Part shown: one piece after another, positions 1-14,660 of the stretch
Layout of the letters: the number at the start of each line of letters is the position of its first letter
Numbering within the stretch: position 1 is the first letter of the stretch
Source: Eretmocerus hayati
Lineage: Eukaryota; Arthropoda; Insecta; Hymenoptera; Aphelinidae
Assembly: GCA_029851415.1 (NCBI GenBank)
Contig: CM056743.1
Span: 22,296,905-22,360,904, forward strand
Direction of reading: 5' to 3'
DNA: 64,000 nt
The notes under the pieces: model-generated
What the model was told of the DNA's origin: nothing
The model's input: only the letters and a program-made list of their open reading frames with translations
Database searches by the model: none
Position numbers and translations under genes: made by a program

Positions 1-100
1 TCCATCACGGAATATGATTGCTTGGTGAAAAATTTCAACCAGTTGGTTGAATGAAAAACCCAACCAGTGTGGTTGAAAATTCAACCAATTTTTACAGTGT
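1..100. repeat. Fragment of a dyad-rich repeat at the window edge
   Basis: Three or four copies of GGTTGAA and its complement TTCAACC fall within 80 bases, including the dyad GGTTGAAAATTCAACC, and end at a TTTTTACAGTGTG stretch. This looks like the end of a dispersed TIR repeat whose other part lies outside the window. Superfamily not assignable. Confidence 0.35.
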
Positions 101-3100
101 GATTTTTCGAAACATTATCATAAGTATTTTCTATGAATGAAAGCAATGGTAATGTGATGCATTTGACATTCTTTATTATCTTTGATCGCAATGCCATTCT
201 ATATGCCCTAAATTTGGTCATAGAATGGCCGGTTTCTGAGCTTTATCAAAAAATTGAGCATATTACCACTAGTTTTCAGATCTATGAAACAGCATTTTTA
301 TCGGGTATTTCTAATAGAGATATCGCGGTAAAGGATGCTTCTAAGCAAAAGATTCTTGGAATTCAGAGGAAATTACCCTTGGAAGTTCTGTGTACAAACT
401 TGTTAAAATTCGTGTGTAACCTGTGTTTTTCACATTTGGAGAGCGTTTATCAGAAAATGTTCATACTCTGGGTAAAACTTTGAAAAATGTCGAATTTCCG
501 GATTCATATTCTCACCCGGCTCATGAGAAGAGTCGTCAAGAAATTTCTGCAAGTGGTGCCAATCTTTTGTATTCTTAGCAAGTTTAAATTAGTCCATAAG
601 TCGTGTTCTGTATTAGTCAAAAGTTGCAGGGCTCAAACAATAACCATACGATACTATAAGTAAAACTTGCGATTGTCGAAATTGTCTACCCTCCATAACC
701 ACCGGAATTCCCACCACCTACAAACTTCCCGGATCGAGGTTGGAAATGCCCCGAGCAAAGATCTCAGGTGCAAATAGTCACGAGTAAAAGTCATCGCAAC
801 ACTCAAACAAGTCAAACACCAAAGAAGTGAGGAAGTCACGATAAGAGGGAGGAGGTGGGGTTTGAGGGAGGGTCACAAAGTCCAGAACGAAACATCCGCA
901 AGCTTGAGCGCGCTCACGTCCCCTCGCGGGTCAGAAACTTTTTTTGTACACTACATTTTCACTCTTCTACACGGAAAAGCTTACCCCCCACGTGGACTGT
1001 CTCTTTTTTTGAAGTCGCTCGTCGTCCACACCATTATCGGTAGTATACCAGTTCGTCGGTGCAAATGGAATATAAACTCGTTCGGGTTCAGCTGAGATGC
1101 TGTTAGTTTTTTTTTTTTTTTTTTTCTTACAGGCTTACACTTGAGACTCGTTCATGGACTTGGCCAAGAGTCCAACTCAGTCAATCTCTGTATATAGCCA
1201 GTCTTGTATACTTGCTCACTTTTAAAGCCATCAGTACTTGGATCGAAAGAGCTAGAGAGCAAAGTCGGTGTCTGTGTGCACGAAGAGTTCCAAGTTCTCA
1301 CTTTTTATTTTCTCTTTATCGATGCTATATCTTCTGTACACCTTTTCTCGTACTTTATATTGTTTTTACCGACTAGAAGAGTTGTGCAGTCCTGCGGCAA
1401 AGTTCAACCTGTAATCTGCTTTCGCGTAATTTTGATCACACGACACTGATCACAACTTTGACGCTCAAATGTAATTTTTCTATATTCCCAAAAAAGATTT
1501 CTGGAATGTTTGAATTGAGGAAATTATGTTCAATTCGTCAAAATAAGTAGGCTTATCTTATGCGAGTGCTTAGAAACATGTATCGGAGGGTCCAGAGATA
1601 ATCTTTTCAACTACAAAAAATATGGATCTAGAGGGAAATACGTGAAATGGCTAATGCAAACTCCTTAAAGTATCGCTTGGAATTGACCAGCGGACTGTAT
1701 TATTAGTCTAACCATGACAGAATGCGTTTAATTTTGATCACACGAATATTACGTTCACAAGTTGTGTTTTACGATTATGGAAAATTTTCATGATCATTCT
1801 GATATAGTCAAACCATGAGCTAAATGAAGAGCCATACCTGGATGAGAATTTCGATTCTGCAAACGAAGGATGTCCCCTATTTTCAAAATTTATCGCTCTC
1901 ATTTGACCAATGCAACGTTGCGACTACTGTAGAAGCTATCGCATTTTTTTGCATCCCATTCTCCTGCCTTTTTCTCATTTTTCTCTCTTCCTATCTCTAG
2001 CTCACGAGTTTTCGATCTTTTTATCACTCTCTTTACGTTAGCGTGCCTTGCGTGTCACCAAACACCACGTGAACTCGTTTCTTCCCCTCTTTCATCTAGC
2101 CGTAAGGTTGGAAAAAGTCTCTTTTTGAGTTCTTTCTATATCTTTGACTACTATGCCTCTATGCTCTGCCACTATGTGGGTGTGGGAATTAACCATTCAT
2201 TAGAATCTAACCATGAATTTTAGACCAATTGCGAATTAATTTCCTCATTCCCTTTCAATTAATACTCGCATCATTGATGGAATGAAATCTTATGCATATA
2301 GACCTTTAAAACCTACTCAATTCTGCAGAATCCATGAAATGCTGTATATCAAACATTTACAGCAAAATTCCATGCCCTGTGAGGGCTTACCATCTCATTT
2401 TGATTCCTGTTTATTTATTTCACATCGAACTTGTCTAGTCATGGCCTAGTAATGGCCTGTGAATTTCCAGACCACTTCCAAAATGCCATTCAGGTAATTA
2501 TTCAAACTTACATCATAATGACTTATCATCGTACGAACTTGATTTCACGCCTCTTGAAATTTTGAGCGTGTTTAAGTCTACGGGTTCTTTTCAGTAATAA
2601 ATTTTCCTTGCCAAATAAAACACCTCTAGAACATTCTCAATCATTCAAAATTGTAGGAGATCTTAGCGTGACGTTCTGAATTACCGGTCTAAGGATAGCC
2701 TGGGGTTCTAGAGGGATAGACAATAAAAAATTTAAAGAATGTAATTGGATGATTATATTTGTTCCCTACACAAAATCTCCAATTATAGAAATAATATGAT
2801 CAATTTCTGCAATCTATGAGATTATTCATTAGAGTTGCAAACAATTCTAGCTACCATTGAAAAAATTGAACCGAATTATCCACATAGCTGAGATTGAAGG
2901 CCCGAGTTGCAATATTGGAAAAATCAGTCTGGCATGACGAGGTGATCCATCAGATGAAAAAATTTCATTAATCATCTGAGAACTTTTAGCTCGTCACAGT
3001 TCTAGAATCTTATTGTTCAGATCCGAAGAGTCAAGATCAATTATTAACTTTATACCAAGATCCTCAAATGATTACACAATTATTATTATTTGAGAATTCT

Positions 3101-4789
3101 TCTCATCTCGGTATAGTCAGAACTTTTCTGATGAGCCCACTTGTAAAATACATCGTACATCAATGGTAAAAAGTCCAAACGAATTTGATATTGTTCCTTC
3201 AAACTCGAGCATCAGTTTAGTCGTCGTCGGTATACGTTATACTTAAAAGTTTCATTTTACATCCGAGTATTACCCCTTTGACAGCAAATATTCAGATCTC
3301 AAATTGATTGAGAAAACTTTTCAGTCAGGTGTTTCAAGATACCTAGGTGGTACTTCAATTTAAGTGAGAGAACAGGAAAATAAGTAGAAACATACCACCG
3401 TAATAATAATACCAGAAGTTCCACAGATCTTTGCCTCAATATTCCCGTCGAGACTTACTTTGTACAAGCCGCAACCGTCTTCCGTAGCATTGTTATCGCT
3501 TGACTGTCAACTTTCAAAAACCCAATTCTGACTTTGCTGCTTTCAATCTCCTTTAACTCAGACTCCTCTCCTCGATCCTTATCCACTATTTCCTCGTTCA
3601 TCTTTTAGAAGACTGCGACAACTCAACTTGCTCGTCATCACCTTATTGCCTCGTACTACCCTCAAGCACGACTCTCTCAACTTTGCTTTTCAAAGTAGAA
3701 TACAAATTCATCTCTTGTTTATAAACTTGTGAATATCGTATAGGCTATTTGAATTATATTCATGGCATTAGTAACATGAGATTTGTATGGCCTATATGAA
3801 AGTTGAGCTCGTGGATGGTAACAACCCCATCAATCGTTTTATGGGAAACCAATTATCCGAAAATTATCTATATGAGTATTTCCGTGGAAACTTTGGAGTA
3901 ATGTGTGCCTGCTTGTACGGGCCTCCAAAATGCTTGGAAAGATAATCGTATTGGTCATTTGAATGTATTTTGTGGGGCTTTCTTTGAGCGCAATCATTAA
4001 TCTTCCGATCCAGGTCAACCCAAAAAAATTATCAAGAGAAAAAAGGATCAAAATGTCAGTTCCGTGCCCCGTGGTTTTTCCTTTTATAGAAGTTTGTGAG
4101 CCCGAATCGCCGAGGAGGGTCTTGTTCGGGATCTGAGCACGGAAATTGATTAAATTCAATAGCATTGAAATTCAAATCTTTTAGCTATGAGAACCTAGAG
4201 ACAACCTCTAGGGTGCACGGTGAGCACGTACATTCTGAGTGAGTAAAATTTTGCGTAAGATTTAACTGACTCAGTTATATGAAAATGAATTTGCCCCATT
4301 CCAGGCCCTTCCGCACCAATCTTTTCTGAAAGTTCGTTGTCAGACACAACTATCACACATGCTCCAGAGTATCGAAAGAGATTCATTTTCACATTTTGCA
4401 AATTACTTTTCCGTGAAAATCTATGCTTGCTATATTTTTTTTCCAGGGTATCTAGTGGCCGAATAGGAATCTCAAAACCTTAAGACCATAGTTCAAACCG
4501 TTTAGCCGTGAGATCGATTTTAGTGCCAAATGTCAAATTCCGTGCCATGCTCGAAAATGTCAGGTTTGCCTTGCTACCGTGTTACCCGTATCATCTTTAT
4601 AGTACCGATAATAAGGAGATGTTTTCATATTCGTGTGTATATGACGCGATTGACTCAATCTATGCTTCATATATTTTGAAAAGTCAAAAGACCCACATCG
4701 GTCGTAATGATGTTTGGGGTTGGCATATTTTCAAACCTCGAATATCAAAGTTTCCGCGGAACCACTCAAATGGTGAATTCATTTTTTGA
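101..4789. other. No gene recognised (intron or intergenic)
   Basis: AT-rich DNA with only short ORFs and no protein pattern I recognise. It contains a 19-base poly-T run at 1107-1125. I see no inverted repeats comparable to those elsewhere in the window. Confidence 0.5.
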
Positions 4790-5165
4790 ACCTCTGATTC
4801 TAATTTCAATTCTCACAAGGAGCACCCAAGTGTTGTGGGCCACGGATTTGGCTAAAACTGTGGGGATAATCTCTTTTTACCACCAGAAGGTAATTCCCAG
4901 AGCCGCACTTGCAAATGTCCAACCGTTTTCAAGCTATAGCCTATGACATTAGCAGTGCCCATATGGGCCCATATTCGAGAAAGATATATATAGATATACT
5001 CGTCATGTTGATGTTGTGAGCTGCAGCTCGAAAACGGTTGGGCATTTGCAAGTGCGGCTCTGGGTTCCACTTTCTGGTGGTAGAAGGAGACTATCCCCAG
5101 AGTTCCAGCCAAATCCGTGTTCCACAAACCCTGGGTGTTCCTCGTCAGTTGAAACAAAATTCCGA
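4790..5165. repeat. Foldback element, conserved-core family, copy 1
   Basis: Arms at about 4813-4944 and 5018-5150 are imperfect reverse complements: the stretch from CACAAGGAGCACCC to CAACCGTTTTC on the left returns as its complement on the right, ending GGGTGTTCC. Weaker complementarity extends to about 4790. The 70-base centre (about 4945-5017) contains TGACATTAGCA, CCCATATGGGCCCAT and GATATATATAGATATACT. The same centre recurs at 29.58-29.65 kb and 29.78-30.81 kb although the arms there are different sequences. No transposase ORF and no clear target duplication. Most likely a non-autonomous DNA element. Confidence 0.7.
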
Positions 5166-8100
5166 GCTTCTAGAGCGATAAAATATCCAGATTATGATTT
5201 GTTGCCATACAGCTTGAGTATATCGCGGTCCCAGTGCCAATTCGAACTTTTGTGAAATCTAGAATGATTAGGCGTGATCCATTACAAGCCAATGCACTCT
5301 TAGATCGGAGTTGTGAGATTTGTATGCCCATCAAATTGGAGGTTTTCAATCTCGTTCTTATGAGCCAGAGGAGGAGTCAGGTTTGGAACAACTTTGGAAT
5401 GGGAATAGAATGCATCACGAGAGTGATGAGGTATACTGTTTTATGATAATACTGCCAGAGTTGATAAATGGTCAGGAATTCTTGTTTCCAAAAATGGAGG
5501 TGAAAACTGTCTCTCACTGAATGTGGGAAGATGGATGAATTCATTCTCATGCTCCGAGTTGCAAACTAGCAAATTGAGTGATGAGCCAAGTGACGTGTGA
5601 AAAATGAGTGCATGATAAACTTTGCAGTTGCAAATGCGCAGTTCTAGAAATTACGTATAGTTGTGGCAGGGGTGCAGGATAAGTTTTCATCGACCTCTCT
5701 AAAATAATATTTCAGTGAGTTAATTGCAAACTTGATTAATTGCAAAGTTAAATTATATGAGTTGGTTTTTTTCAGCTTAGGCGCATTCTGGATTGAATTC
5801 TTGGAAATCGACAGTCACTTCAGATGAAAAAAAAAAAGATTGATTCAATACGCTTATTTGGTTCCTGCTACAGGTAATGAAGAAAAATTTAGGTGTAATT
5901 CAATAATAATCACGAAGAAAATAGCACAACTGGATTCAACTTTGTCAGTTGGAATGGAAAGTCAAAACACCAGCTAAACTCAGAATGCTCAACCGAAAAT
6001 CTGAGCGTTTCAATAAGGACGAAATCAAGTATGAGTCTTTATTCAAAGTTCTAACAAAGAGGAGGATGGAAATAATGATGAATTTCCCCAGTGAATCTCG
6101 CCTTAGTGTCACTACATTTTGACTCTTTCTTTATCGCATGGAGACAAAAGTCTTGGAAGATAAATGAATGTGTCATGGAAACAAGCAAAAATTTGTGCCC
6201 AGATGCCTCAATCAATCATCTACAAATGTGGAATACTTAGAAGTGGGGAAAGTCTTCATTTTTCACAGTGAACGGGACAGATGTACAAGTATCTGCGCTA
6301 TAGAATCCTTACCAGTGAAAATCTTTGTGCAGTCGGTAATGGAAGTGAACGCTCTGACTCAAATCAACAAAGGTGCAAGCCCTGGTTGATTGCCTCGAAT
6401 GTATTTTGAAGGTTACTGGGCTTGTGATGAGCTGAGCAGAGATCGTTTTGCACACAAAACAGCTCGCAGATTTTAGCGCATTGGAAGCGAGATCGGGAGC
6501 AATGAAATTTGAAATAATGTAGAAAATTTCATAAGATAAGAACCCGAAAGCATTACTGTTCTACATAACTTTGCGTATTCTGAGCACAGATAATAATTGA
6601 ATTCTAAGTGTCAGTCTAGGTCAGGAACACACCAGAGAATTCAGTTTGGACGGCACGATTCCATTAAAACCTTTCAACTCAGAAGGAACGCAACTTTTTC
6701 ATGATTGAGAGAGGGAACTGATCCTCCGCTCTCTTCTGGATTCGCTACTAATCTTTGTGAGAATTTTTTTGAAAGATGCAACTGTTTTGAATGCAAGATG
6801 TTCCAACATTCGGTCAAAATGGATGGACACTGTTCAGCTTAGGTTATTTAGACAAAGCACGGGAAATCTATTACATGAAACATTATCCAAATTCATGAGT
6901 ATGAGTTTATTGAAAAATCAAAGTGCGAAGCAGCGCGGAACAAAATTTGAAGGTGCGTATGAGTTACATGTGTTAAAAATGAGATACATAGTCGTTAATC
7001 CGAAATTAGAGTCAGTGGATTTTGGACGCTGCGATCAGCATGACGAAGCATTTTACATTTGGGCACACCGATTGCAGCGCTCCTAATCCGCTGATCCTGA
7101 TCTTGGATTAACGACTATAAATTCCAGCCTTAGTAAATTACGTGATTAGTATTCAGTTTTGTTCTCTCTTTTTCAGATTTGAAAAATATCTTTAAAAATC
7201 TGAGCAGACACGGTAAAAGTTCTACCCTCACCTCTCATCTCTGATCAACCAAACGATAAACCTGACATGCCTAAATATTCCACCTTCTTTTCCAAAAAGA
7301 TGCCAAAAATAAAATCTCCGTCTCCGTCAAGCCAAACGACGTTACTTCGCGCAAACAGGATGCCTTCATTTATGTCACTTTATTTACAAGTCCATGGGAC
7401 ATTTCATTTTCACCCAGCTGACCTACTTACCCGATGAGATTTCCTCCTTCTACTCGAGGTGCAATGTCTCTCGTAGACGACGGCGAGGAATTTCTCTCCG
7501 GTGGCGTCTGCTAAAACGATAACAATTTCGTCTGAATCCCAAGGCACAGCAACGAACGACGACGATGCCAAAGAGAGAAAGCTTGCGAGCAAGTAAGCAA
7601 GTAAGCAAGCAGCATCTCACAGCCGTCGTATAAAATCGAGTTATCCAAGAAGAGTTGACTAACGTAGACCTTATGCCTATATATCACTATTGCATAGAAG
7701 ATATCAGGGCTAGCTCACGGGGTTAACGCTCGCGTCACTTTGTGTTAAAAGCTCTGTGGAGAATCTAGCTGGTCCTTCTTAATTTTTGACCCCCCCCCCC
7801 TCTGGAAGAAAAGAGGCTGTGACGTATATGTCTGCATGCACTCGGTTCGTTTCTCGCTATTTTAAAGAGGCCTCTCTATCCTTCTCTTCTTCCAACCTTT
7901 TTCTACAGCGCCATCTGATGTTCGTGACACTCAAGAAGGTTATCAGCACTTGCTCAAGATTCCAAGAGGCTGCGCCTTCAAAACTGGAATCTACGAAATT
8001 TCTTGAGAGAAGTTAAAGAGTGGGTGAAGAGCTAGCTGACTCTCTCCAAGCGTGAGAAGATGTCCCCCAAATGGTGATCCGTCGTCGTTACTTGGAAGCA

Positions 8101-9170
8101 GCCACGAGAAAGGTTTCCTCTGTATATTTGTCTCTTGCTTCCTCTATCTCTTTCTGTCTTGAGCTTCGGTAGTGCGCAACTCAAGTCAAGAACAAAGAAC
8201 CCAAAAAAAGAGCGTAACTCAGATGGAGGAGCAGGGTCTGACTCGATGCAGTTTTGCAAGCACTCGTTAGCAGACCCTTCATTATGAAACTATGCTGCCA
8301 GGGTTGAAGAGGTTGAGAAATTGAGGAAGATCTTTGAAGATGTTACGAGGGAGACAACATCGTTGGTTTACTTTACGCGTATCTTCATTACTGCTGTGCT
8401 TGGGGCGCAAAAATAAATCTCGTTTATAAATTGTACACGTAGATTTCTCACAAATGACTTGGTCTGGTACATTCTAAGTATAGCAAAGTTGTAAGCATTG
8501 AATTTCGAAACTCGTCATGATATATATGGATTATTTTGATTGAATTAAAACTGAAAATAATCTCATAGGAAACATTGGGAGGAACACATTCCGTCCTTTG
8601 ATTGTACCGAGGACTAAATATTTGATTCAAGAGTTGACGAATATAAAACAGTTAGATTAATTCTGGACCTGAGACTGGTAATCGTTCTAGCGAGGCAAAT
8701 ATATACCAGTTACCTGAGTTTTCTACAGAAGATTCCGAGGCCCGACTTCGAGCTCGATGGAAAACTGACGGACCAAACATGTTTTTGAATAATTTTTTAC
8801 TCTTTCGCTAATGATGAAAACTAATCCATATTCTCAAAACTCAGCATTTTATCGTCAAGAAGGATCTACGAATCGATTGTGAAAAAATTCCTGCTCATCT
8901 CGTTCTTGCTACAATTTGTTTCGTCCGGCTGATAGATTAACATACTATTTACGAGTTTGAAGTCAGTATACAACGCAATTATGATGCCGTGGATGGAAGG
9001 ATTTTCTTTGCCAATAGCATAGCCATTTCTCCCAATTCGGCTAGAATAGACTTGATCAACTAGCAAAAAGTTGGCGAGGCCTACATGATTTCGATAGCGG
9101 CCATCTGAAATTATCATATTGAATCGAGTCTGTTGACTCACGAGCCTCTAAGAAATATCGCTCTTCCTTC
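5166..9170. other. No gene recognised; one possible untranslated exon end at 7.4 kb
   Basis: Mostly featureless AT-rich DNA. A GC-richer patch at about 7430-7620 has, on the minus strand, a good splice-donor match (CGG followed by GTAAGTAGG) near 7430. Upstream of it, the reading frame from the nearest ATG soon meets a stop. It could be a 5' untranslated exon but this is weak. A run of ten C occurs near 7791-7800. Confidence 0.3.
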
Positions 9171-9342
9171 CAGGCGCGGATGCAAGAAGGCCCCCCTCTC
9201 CCTCCCCGAGAAAAAGATTGTAAGGGAAACATGGGCGAACGCGCACGCGGCAGCGCGTGCTTAAGAAAAATTTCACAAACCGCCCCTCCCCCTTCCAAGA
9301 CCCGACCGCCCATCCCAAAACCGGTCCCTGGATCCACCACTG
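9171..9342. mobile_element. Short hAT-like MITE
   Basis: A 172-bp unit begins CAGGCGCGGATGCA and ends TGGATCCACCACTG, giving imperfect terminal inverted repeats that start CAG and end CTG, as in hAT elements. The interior is C-rich and noncoding. The flanking octamers CTTCCTTC and ACTCCATC match at only 5 of 8 positions, so the expected 8-bp target duplication is degraded or the call is wrong. Confidence 0.5.
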
Positions 9343-12300
9343 ACTCCATCCGACCATAACCTCTATGACTATAACTGAGACCACTTGAGAGACATTTGAA
9401 CATAACCTCGCGTACAGTGAATTCACACAAATGGCCACTAAAGTGAGTATGTGAAACTGAAATTAACAACTTGCTGTGTTTTTGTACTCAGCAAGATCAC
9501 CATCGTAAAAACGAGCTCTAGGAAATCGATACCTTAAGAGTTCTCCTCGTGCAAAGTAAATTTTCGTATAACAGCTTTTACTTCATTGAAGCAACACTCT
9601 CACTGGATAAAGAGATCTAGCAAGGGTGATCTTAGGAATCCAGAGGCTCGATGAATCTTCCATCTTCCTCAAGTCTCAGCCTGAGAATGTCAAAATTAGT
9701 GCCGAATCATAATTTCGTTCGCTTCTGAGCATATGAATCTTATTCGGCGTCTTGAGCCGCACCAGAAAAATTTTCCAGGGCCACAGTTTTTGGGTTGGTG
9801 TTATCTACAAAAAAAATATTTGTCGGGAAGTGAATGGTGCATTTTGAGCAAATTCGAATACACACACTATTCCATGTGCCCAGAGGCCTTTCCCTGTCCT
9901 GGTCGACCAAGGGAAAAAAATAAGATTTTTTCACAAACTGATCGTGTCCGCCTGCAGGTCAAACTGGGTCGGACAATCACTGGCTATGTCTGGGGACCAT
10001 TCTTGAGAAAAAGATGACACAGCTTGATAGCCTTGCATCGAGACTGCATTCTGCAAACAATGCTGGCCTCCCATCTTATACCCTTTTCTGCGAATGCATC
10101 GGTGTGGTTGGTGTAACAATATGCCAATCTACGCCCACTGAATACATGTCCAACTCCATACCTCAAGTGAATGGGTCCAGCTAAACTCAACGTCAAGGCA
10201 GGATCAAAAGACCTGAGTAGCCCCTAGGTCAATCTTTGAACTGATCATTCTTGTGGTTTTGATGAGGTTCACGAACAATTCTGGGAATAATTAGATGCGT
10301 TTTCCAGACTGCTTATGTAGGTTTGAATTCAAGAGTATGTCGGATCCCGACAATGGTGAGTTCTCGAAATCTCCATGAATTTCCAAGATATCGTGATCAC
10401 TCAAAGAAACGCCGTGTAAATAATAAAACGAGGGTCAGGCTGAGTCGGAGTGATAAATAATAATTCAAAAATATAATGAAGAATCAGAATATAATATGGC
10501 TCGAAATATGAAATTTTTACAACAATGATTCAACACTAAAATTGAATTAGATTCAAATCAATTACGAAGACAAGATGGAGGTTAAGTTCAGCGATAATAA
10601 GGGATAACGAACCGTGTATGAGATTGAGATGATGACTGCTGCGCGCCCGCTCGGGGTTGCGCCTTTGTATTATGCTCGAGTATATGCTGCCTTTTCTTTA
10701 GGGCTCATTTTAGAGAAGTCAACGATGAGACGCATCGCACGCTCGTACGATGAAGCTTACACAAGGCTTGAACGATTTGAATGGCTTTGTTTTATTTCGT
10801 GATCTGCAAGTGCTTTTCCAATCACGATATTTCCATACCAGACGCGACAACTCCCGAAAGGTGCAACATGACTACCATGGGATTGATGCTTCAAGAAAAG
10901 GCTTACGTTTACAACGTGAGATATTCTCAATACAACAATTCCTGGATTGATATTAACAGTATCTCGCTAAAAAAATTCTGGGCGGGCCCAGAAATTCTCG
11001 TTATGCGGAAATCGCTGACTTTGGATTGGGGCTTGTTTATTATGGTGATTGTGGCTTAGAGAGATTCATTCACACAATGCAAATCACGCGCTCAATTTCG
11101 CAGGAAATTCATCAATTCTAAAATTTCAACATTGCAACAAATAAAGCTTGCTTCTCATCTATGATTTAAACGTAACCTCAGCGTCGATTCACCCAAGATC
11201 GATCAACTTCCACGCAAAAACAAATGTTCAAATTTTCAAAAGACTTTCTCAAGTCTAATAAAATTCACAGAATCGTTCCGCAAAATCGGTTCAGCAATCT
11301 CTACCAATCAAATTCTTCCAACCACATCTCAAGATTATCATTCGTCCATTAACCTAAATCGCAAATAATCAAATAATGCATAACAATATTGCAAGAAGAA
11401 TGGGTACATAATATAATTTCACCGCTGTGCCACCGATTGTGCTGTGCCAGTATGTCTATATATATAAACTTATATCTACATCGCATACGCATCCTGTCAA
11501 ACGCACGTTCCTTCGCAGACGAAATCTCGCACTCACGGGGTTGGACGCGCATCATTCCAACTATACCCATCTCGCTCGCCCTTATGCATAGGCTTGGGCT
11601 GCACTATACATAACTTTGTCCCGCTCTCATGCACGTACAGCTATTTGAGTCCGTAACGATTCTCCCCCCCTGTGCGGGATTTTTATAAATTTCGCACACC
11701 TTTCCAATCCATTCACTCACAACCATTCACGCTCATTTATCCTCATGTGTCGTCAAGTCAAATCTGTAGTTGCTCGGTATGGGATTGTCAGTTGATGATT
11801 CACATGCGCTGCAAACATCCCTTGAAAAACCCTCGAGACTTGTCTGAGTCATTTGAGTTTTCATGTCGTTTCTGTAGCTAAGTTCAGTTCTTCAGTGCTT
11901 AAAATCCAGGCAATCTACTCTCATCATCCACGACCTCAAGTCAAGCATACAATGCATATCCTCACAGCTGATTCATTAACCTACTTATTGTTTTCAACCC
12001 ACAGCTCCGAATTCCGAATTCCAATTTTTGGGGGCGATCAGTTTTGTTCCATATAACCACCACTTTGAATGTGTTTAGAATCCAGCAGCAAACTTCGCTC
12101 GGTATCTCAGTACAAAATCTCACATGAATTCTAACATCGAGATGCACAAGTACCAGAGCGTAGCGTGGCAACCAAAACTATCCGATCATTGCTCGAGATA
12201 TTGCACCAATATCGCTCCGGAACTCGATGCAATTTCCCCATTTACAATGAACAAATGTTTTGGAATCAAACACTCTGCACATGTATAAACCTTGACTTCT

Positions 12301-14107
12301 CTTCCATTACTAGTTTCTGATTGCAAAGTGCCGATTGAAACGATTGAACCACGGAGGAGCTTCAGGGGCGTCTCTGAACTCACTGCTTTGCGTTTGCATC
12401 TTCAAAATACAGTTTCCAGTAGCTTGACGTGCGCTCGTATCCAAGCGCACTACGTGAAAATCAATTATTCATCATATATCGAATTTTGACGCCACCCGCT
12501 CGGGCACTGTTTTGGTTTACATTGGTCGCGCATAGTCCGCGTAGTTTTGAGGGTGCGCGGTGTATACCGCCGCACCGTGCTCGTCATTCTATTTTTCAAC
12601 GATAATTCCTTGTAAGTTTGATCGAATATATAATAGATGAGAGCTAAAGCGCACAAAAGCGGCGATTCGGGTCATCACGAAGATTTGCATGCGATGAGAT
12701 GGAAACGGTTCATCACACGCATGTCAGGTCCCTGCGACCGAATCATAGTCATTTAGTAAGACATTCTCGAATAGGAAAAACAAGTGACTCGTCAACAACA
12801 TCATATCAATCAATACAATTTCTCGAGGGAGCCACAGAACCTAGGCTCCGGAGATCCAAGGATACGCCTACCCTTGGATCCACCAGCACTCACCGGGCGC
12901 ACCTTTAAGAGCCCGAAAAGAATCAAAAAGGAACAGTCCATCCGCGACGCGATGAGAATACGCATCTAAAAATTTTTGTTTGTAAAGGGGAGTGGTCTCT
13001 CAATAAATATTTATATCTCACTATGAATTCGCACATTCGGCCTAAGTCAAATCACCTAGTGAAATGAATCGCTACACAACGTGGGATTGAAGAATAATAT
13101 TGAATGTTTACGTTCACCACCACCCCCTCCTCACCAAGCTGAATGTTATTGTTGGCACTGATTCCACAGATACAGTTGGGAGAGAGTCGTAAGGAGTCTA
13201 ATCGATATACTATCACTTGTTTTTGGAACATACAGCACCCCTCAAGATTAATGGATCATGATTAGTATTATAGAATCAACGATAACTCCGGAACGTTCAT
13301 TGTACAAAAATTTTGGAAGGAGCATCTTAAAGATTATAAAAAACCTATCGATTCATGGGTTCAAAAAATTTTTTCAAGGATTCTTTCGTGCTGATAACCG
13401 ATGCGGAAAATAGAAAAAAGATACTTGCAGCGGATTACCTGCAATTTTAACGAGAGTTGTCCGATCACATGAATTCTGATAGGATATTGTACATCGTTCA
13501 AAAACCTATGAGTTTGTGATCGGAGGTTCTTTTCTACGACCTCTCTGGTCCTATCCACGAGCTCCGAGAAGAAAATTTCATGAAACATGAAAAAATCCCA
13601 GAATTTTCTGACTTTTGGCCTCTAAAAGTGAAATCATAGAAAAAAGCTGTGTACACGTCTGAAATTTCTTATACCCCTTCTTTGAAGGCTCCGAAAACAT
13701 AATCTTCCATGTGAGTCATCTGAAAAAATCGCTAAACGACTTACAGAGCAATGTCTCGAGCGATTATTTTTGGAAAATTCGTTTCTGAATTTTCATTGAT
13801 TGGGTAAGCGTTGGGGGTCTCTTAGAATACTTGAAGGGTCATGGAAGAGTCTTAAATTTCAGAATGCGTGATAAGAATTGCACAATAGTAATGATGGAGG
13901 CTTGTGATCTATTGAAAGGTGGCAAAAATACACTAAATACTGAAGTGTCTCGGGAAAAATTCTTCTTCGTGGAGAGTGACAAATACAAACATCAAATACG
14001 ATCCTAGTCATTTTCATACCAATCCGGAATGTCCCTGAGCCCTCCACAAAATATGATAGAACATTCCGAGACGATTTCGTCTATATAAAATTGTCAATTG
14101 TCCCCAT
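9343..14107. other. No gene recognised
   Basis: AT-rich sequence with short ORFs only. Small local structures include a hairpin-prone GC patch around 12548-12580 (GGTGCGCGGTGTATACCGCCGCACC) and a TATATATAAAC stretch near 11459. No domain, splice-framed exon or RNA gene is supportable. Confidence 0.5.
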
Positions 14108-14660
14108 TCAAATAGATAGCACTCTCAAACGCGCCAGAGTCTGAGCGTAGCGAAGTGGATATGGTTTTCTGATACTATCACCTACTATTTCTCGGTATTT
14201 AGGAGTCCGTCCGTTGATTACAGCGAGTGTACACCGCCAAGAACGGCGTAAATATACCACGAGTAACACTAATTCCATTTCGGTTGAACGTAATTCCTTG
14301 ATCTCCCCATTGATGTACATAGATGTGCAATAGGTCGATTTTTTTGTTTTTGCGTGGGTAAGACAATGGGCCCATCGCCGATTCCCTCTAGAATGTGCTA
14401 AGAAGTGTATGAGCTTGAGAACAGGAATAATGATTTCTTATCGAAACGGAGTGGCAGATCGTCCAATGCCTGTTACGGCTCAGTACATCGATGTACATCT
14501 CCCACTAAAAGAAGAATCACAACCTTGGATCATTAGAAACATCCCTGCAAAGTCACAGATCCCGCTGTGGTACGCTAGAACCGTAAGAGCTCAACGAATT
14601 TTGAGAGTCGGTCCAAGTGACAGGTCAATTCCTCGATTTTCGAGCGTCAAGTCGGTCGAA
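14108..14660. repeat. Possible old, diverged foldback
   Basis: The left end (about 14118-14180) and the right end (about 14560-14630) are roughly complementary around ACTCTCAAA and GCGTA. Translations of opposite strands at the two ends give similar short peptides (PLRYAQTLARLRVL against PLWYARTVRAQRILRV), as expected for an eroded inverted duplication. The similarity is patchy and boundaries are uncertain. Confidence 0.3.
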
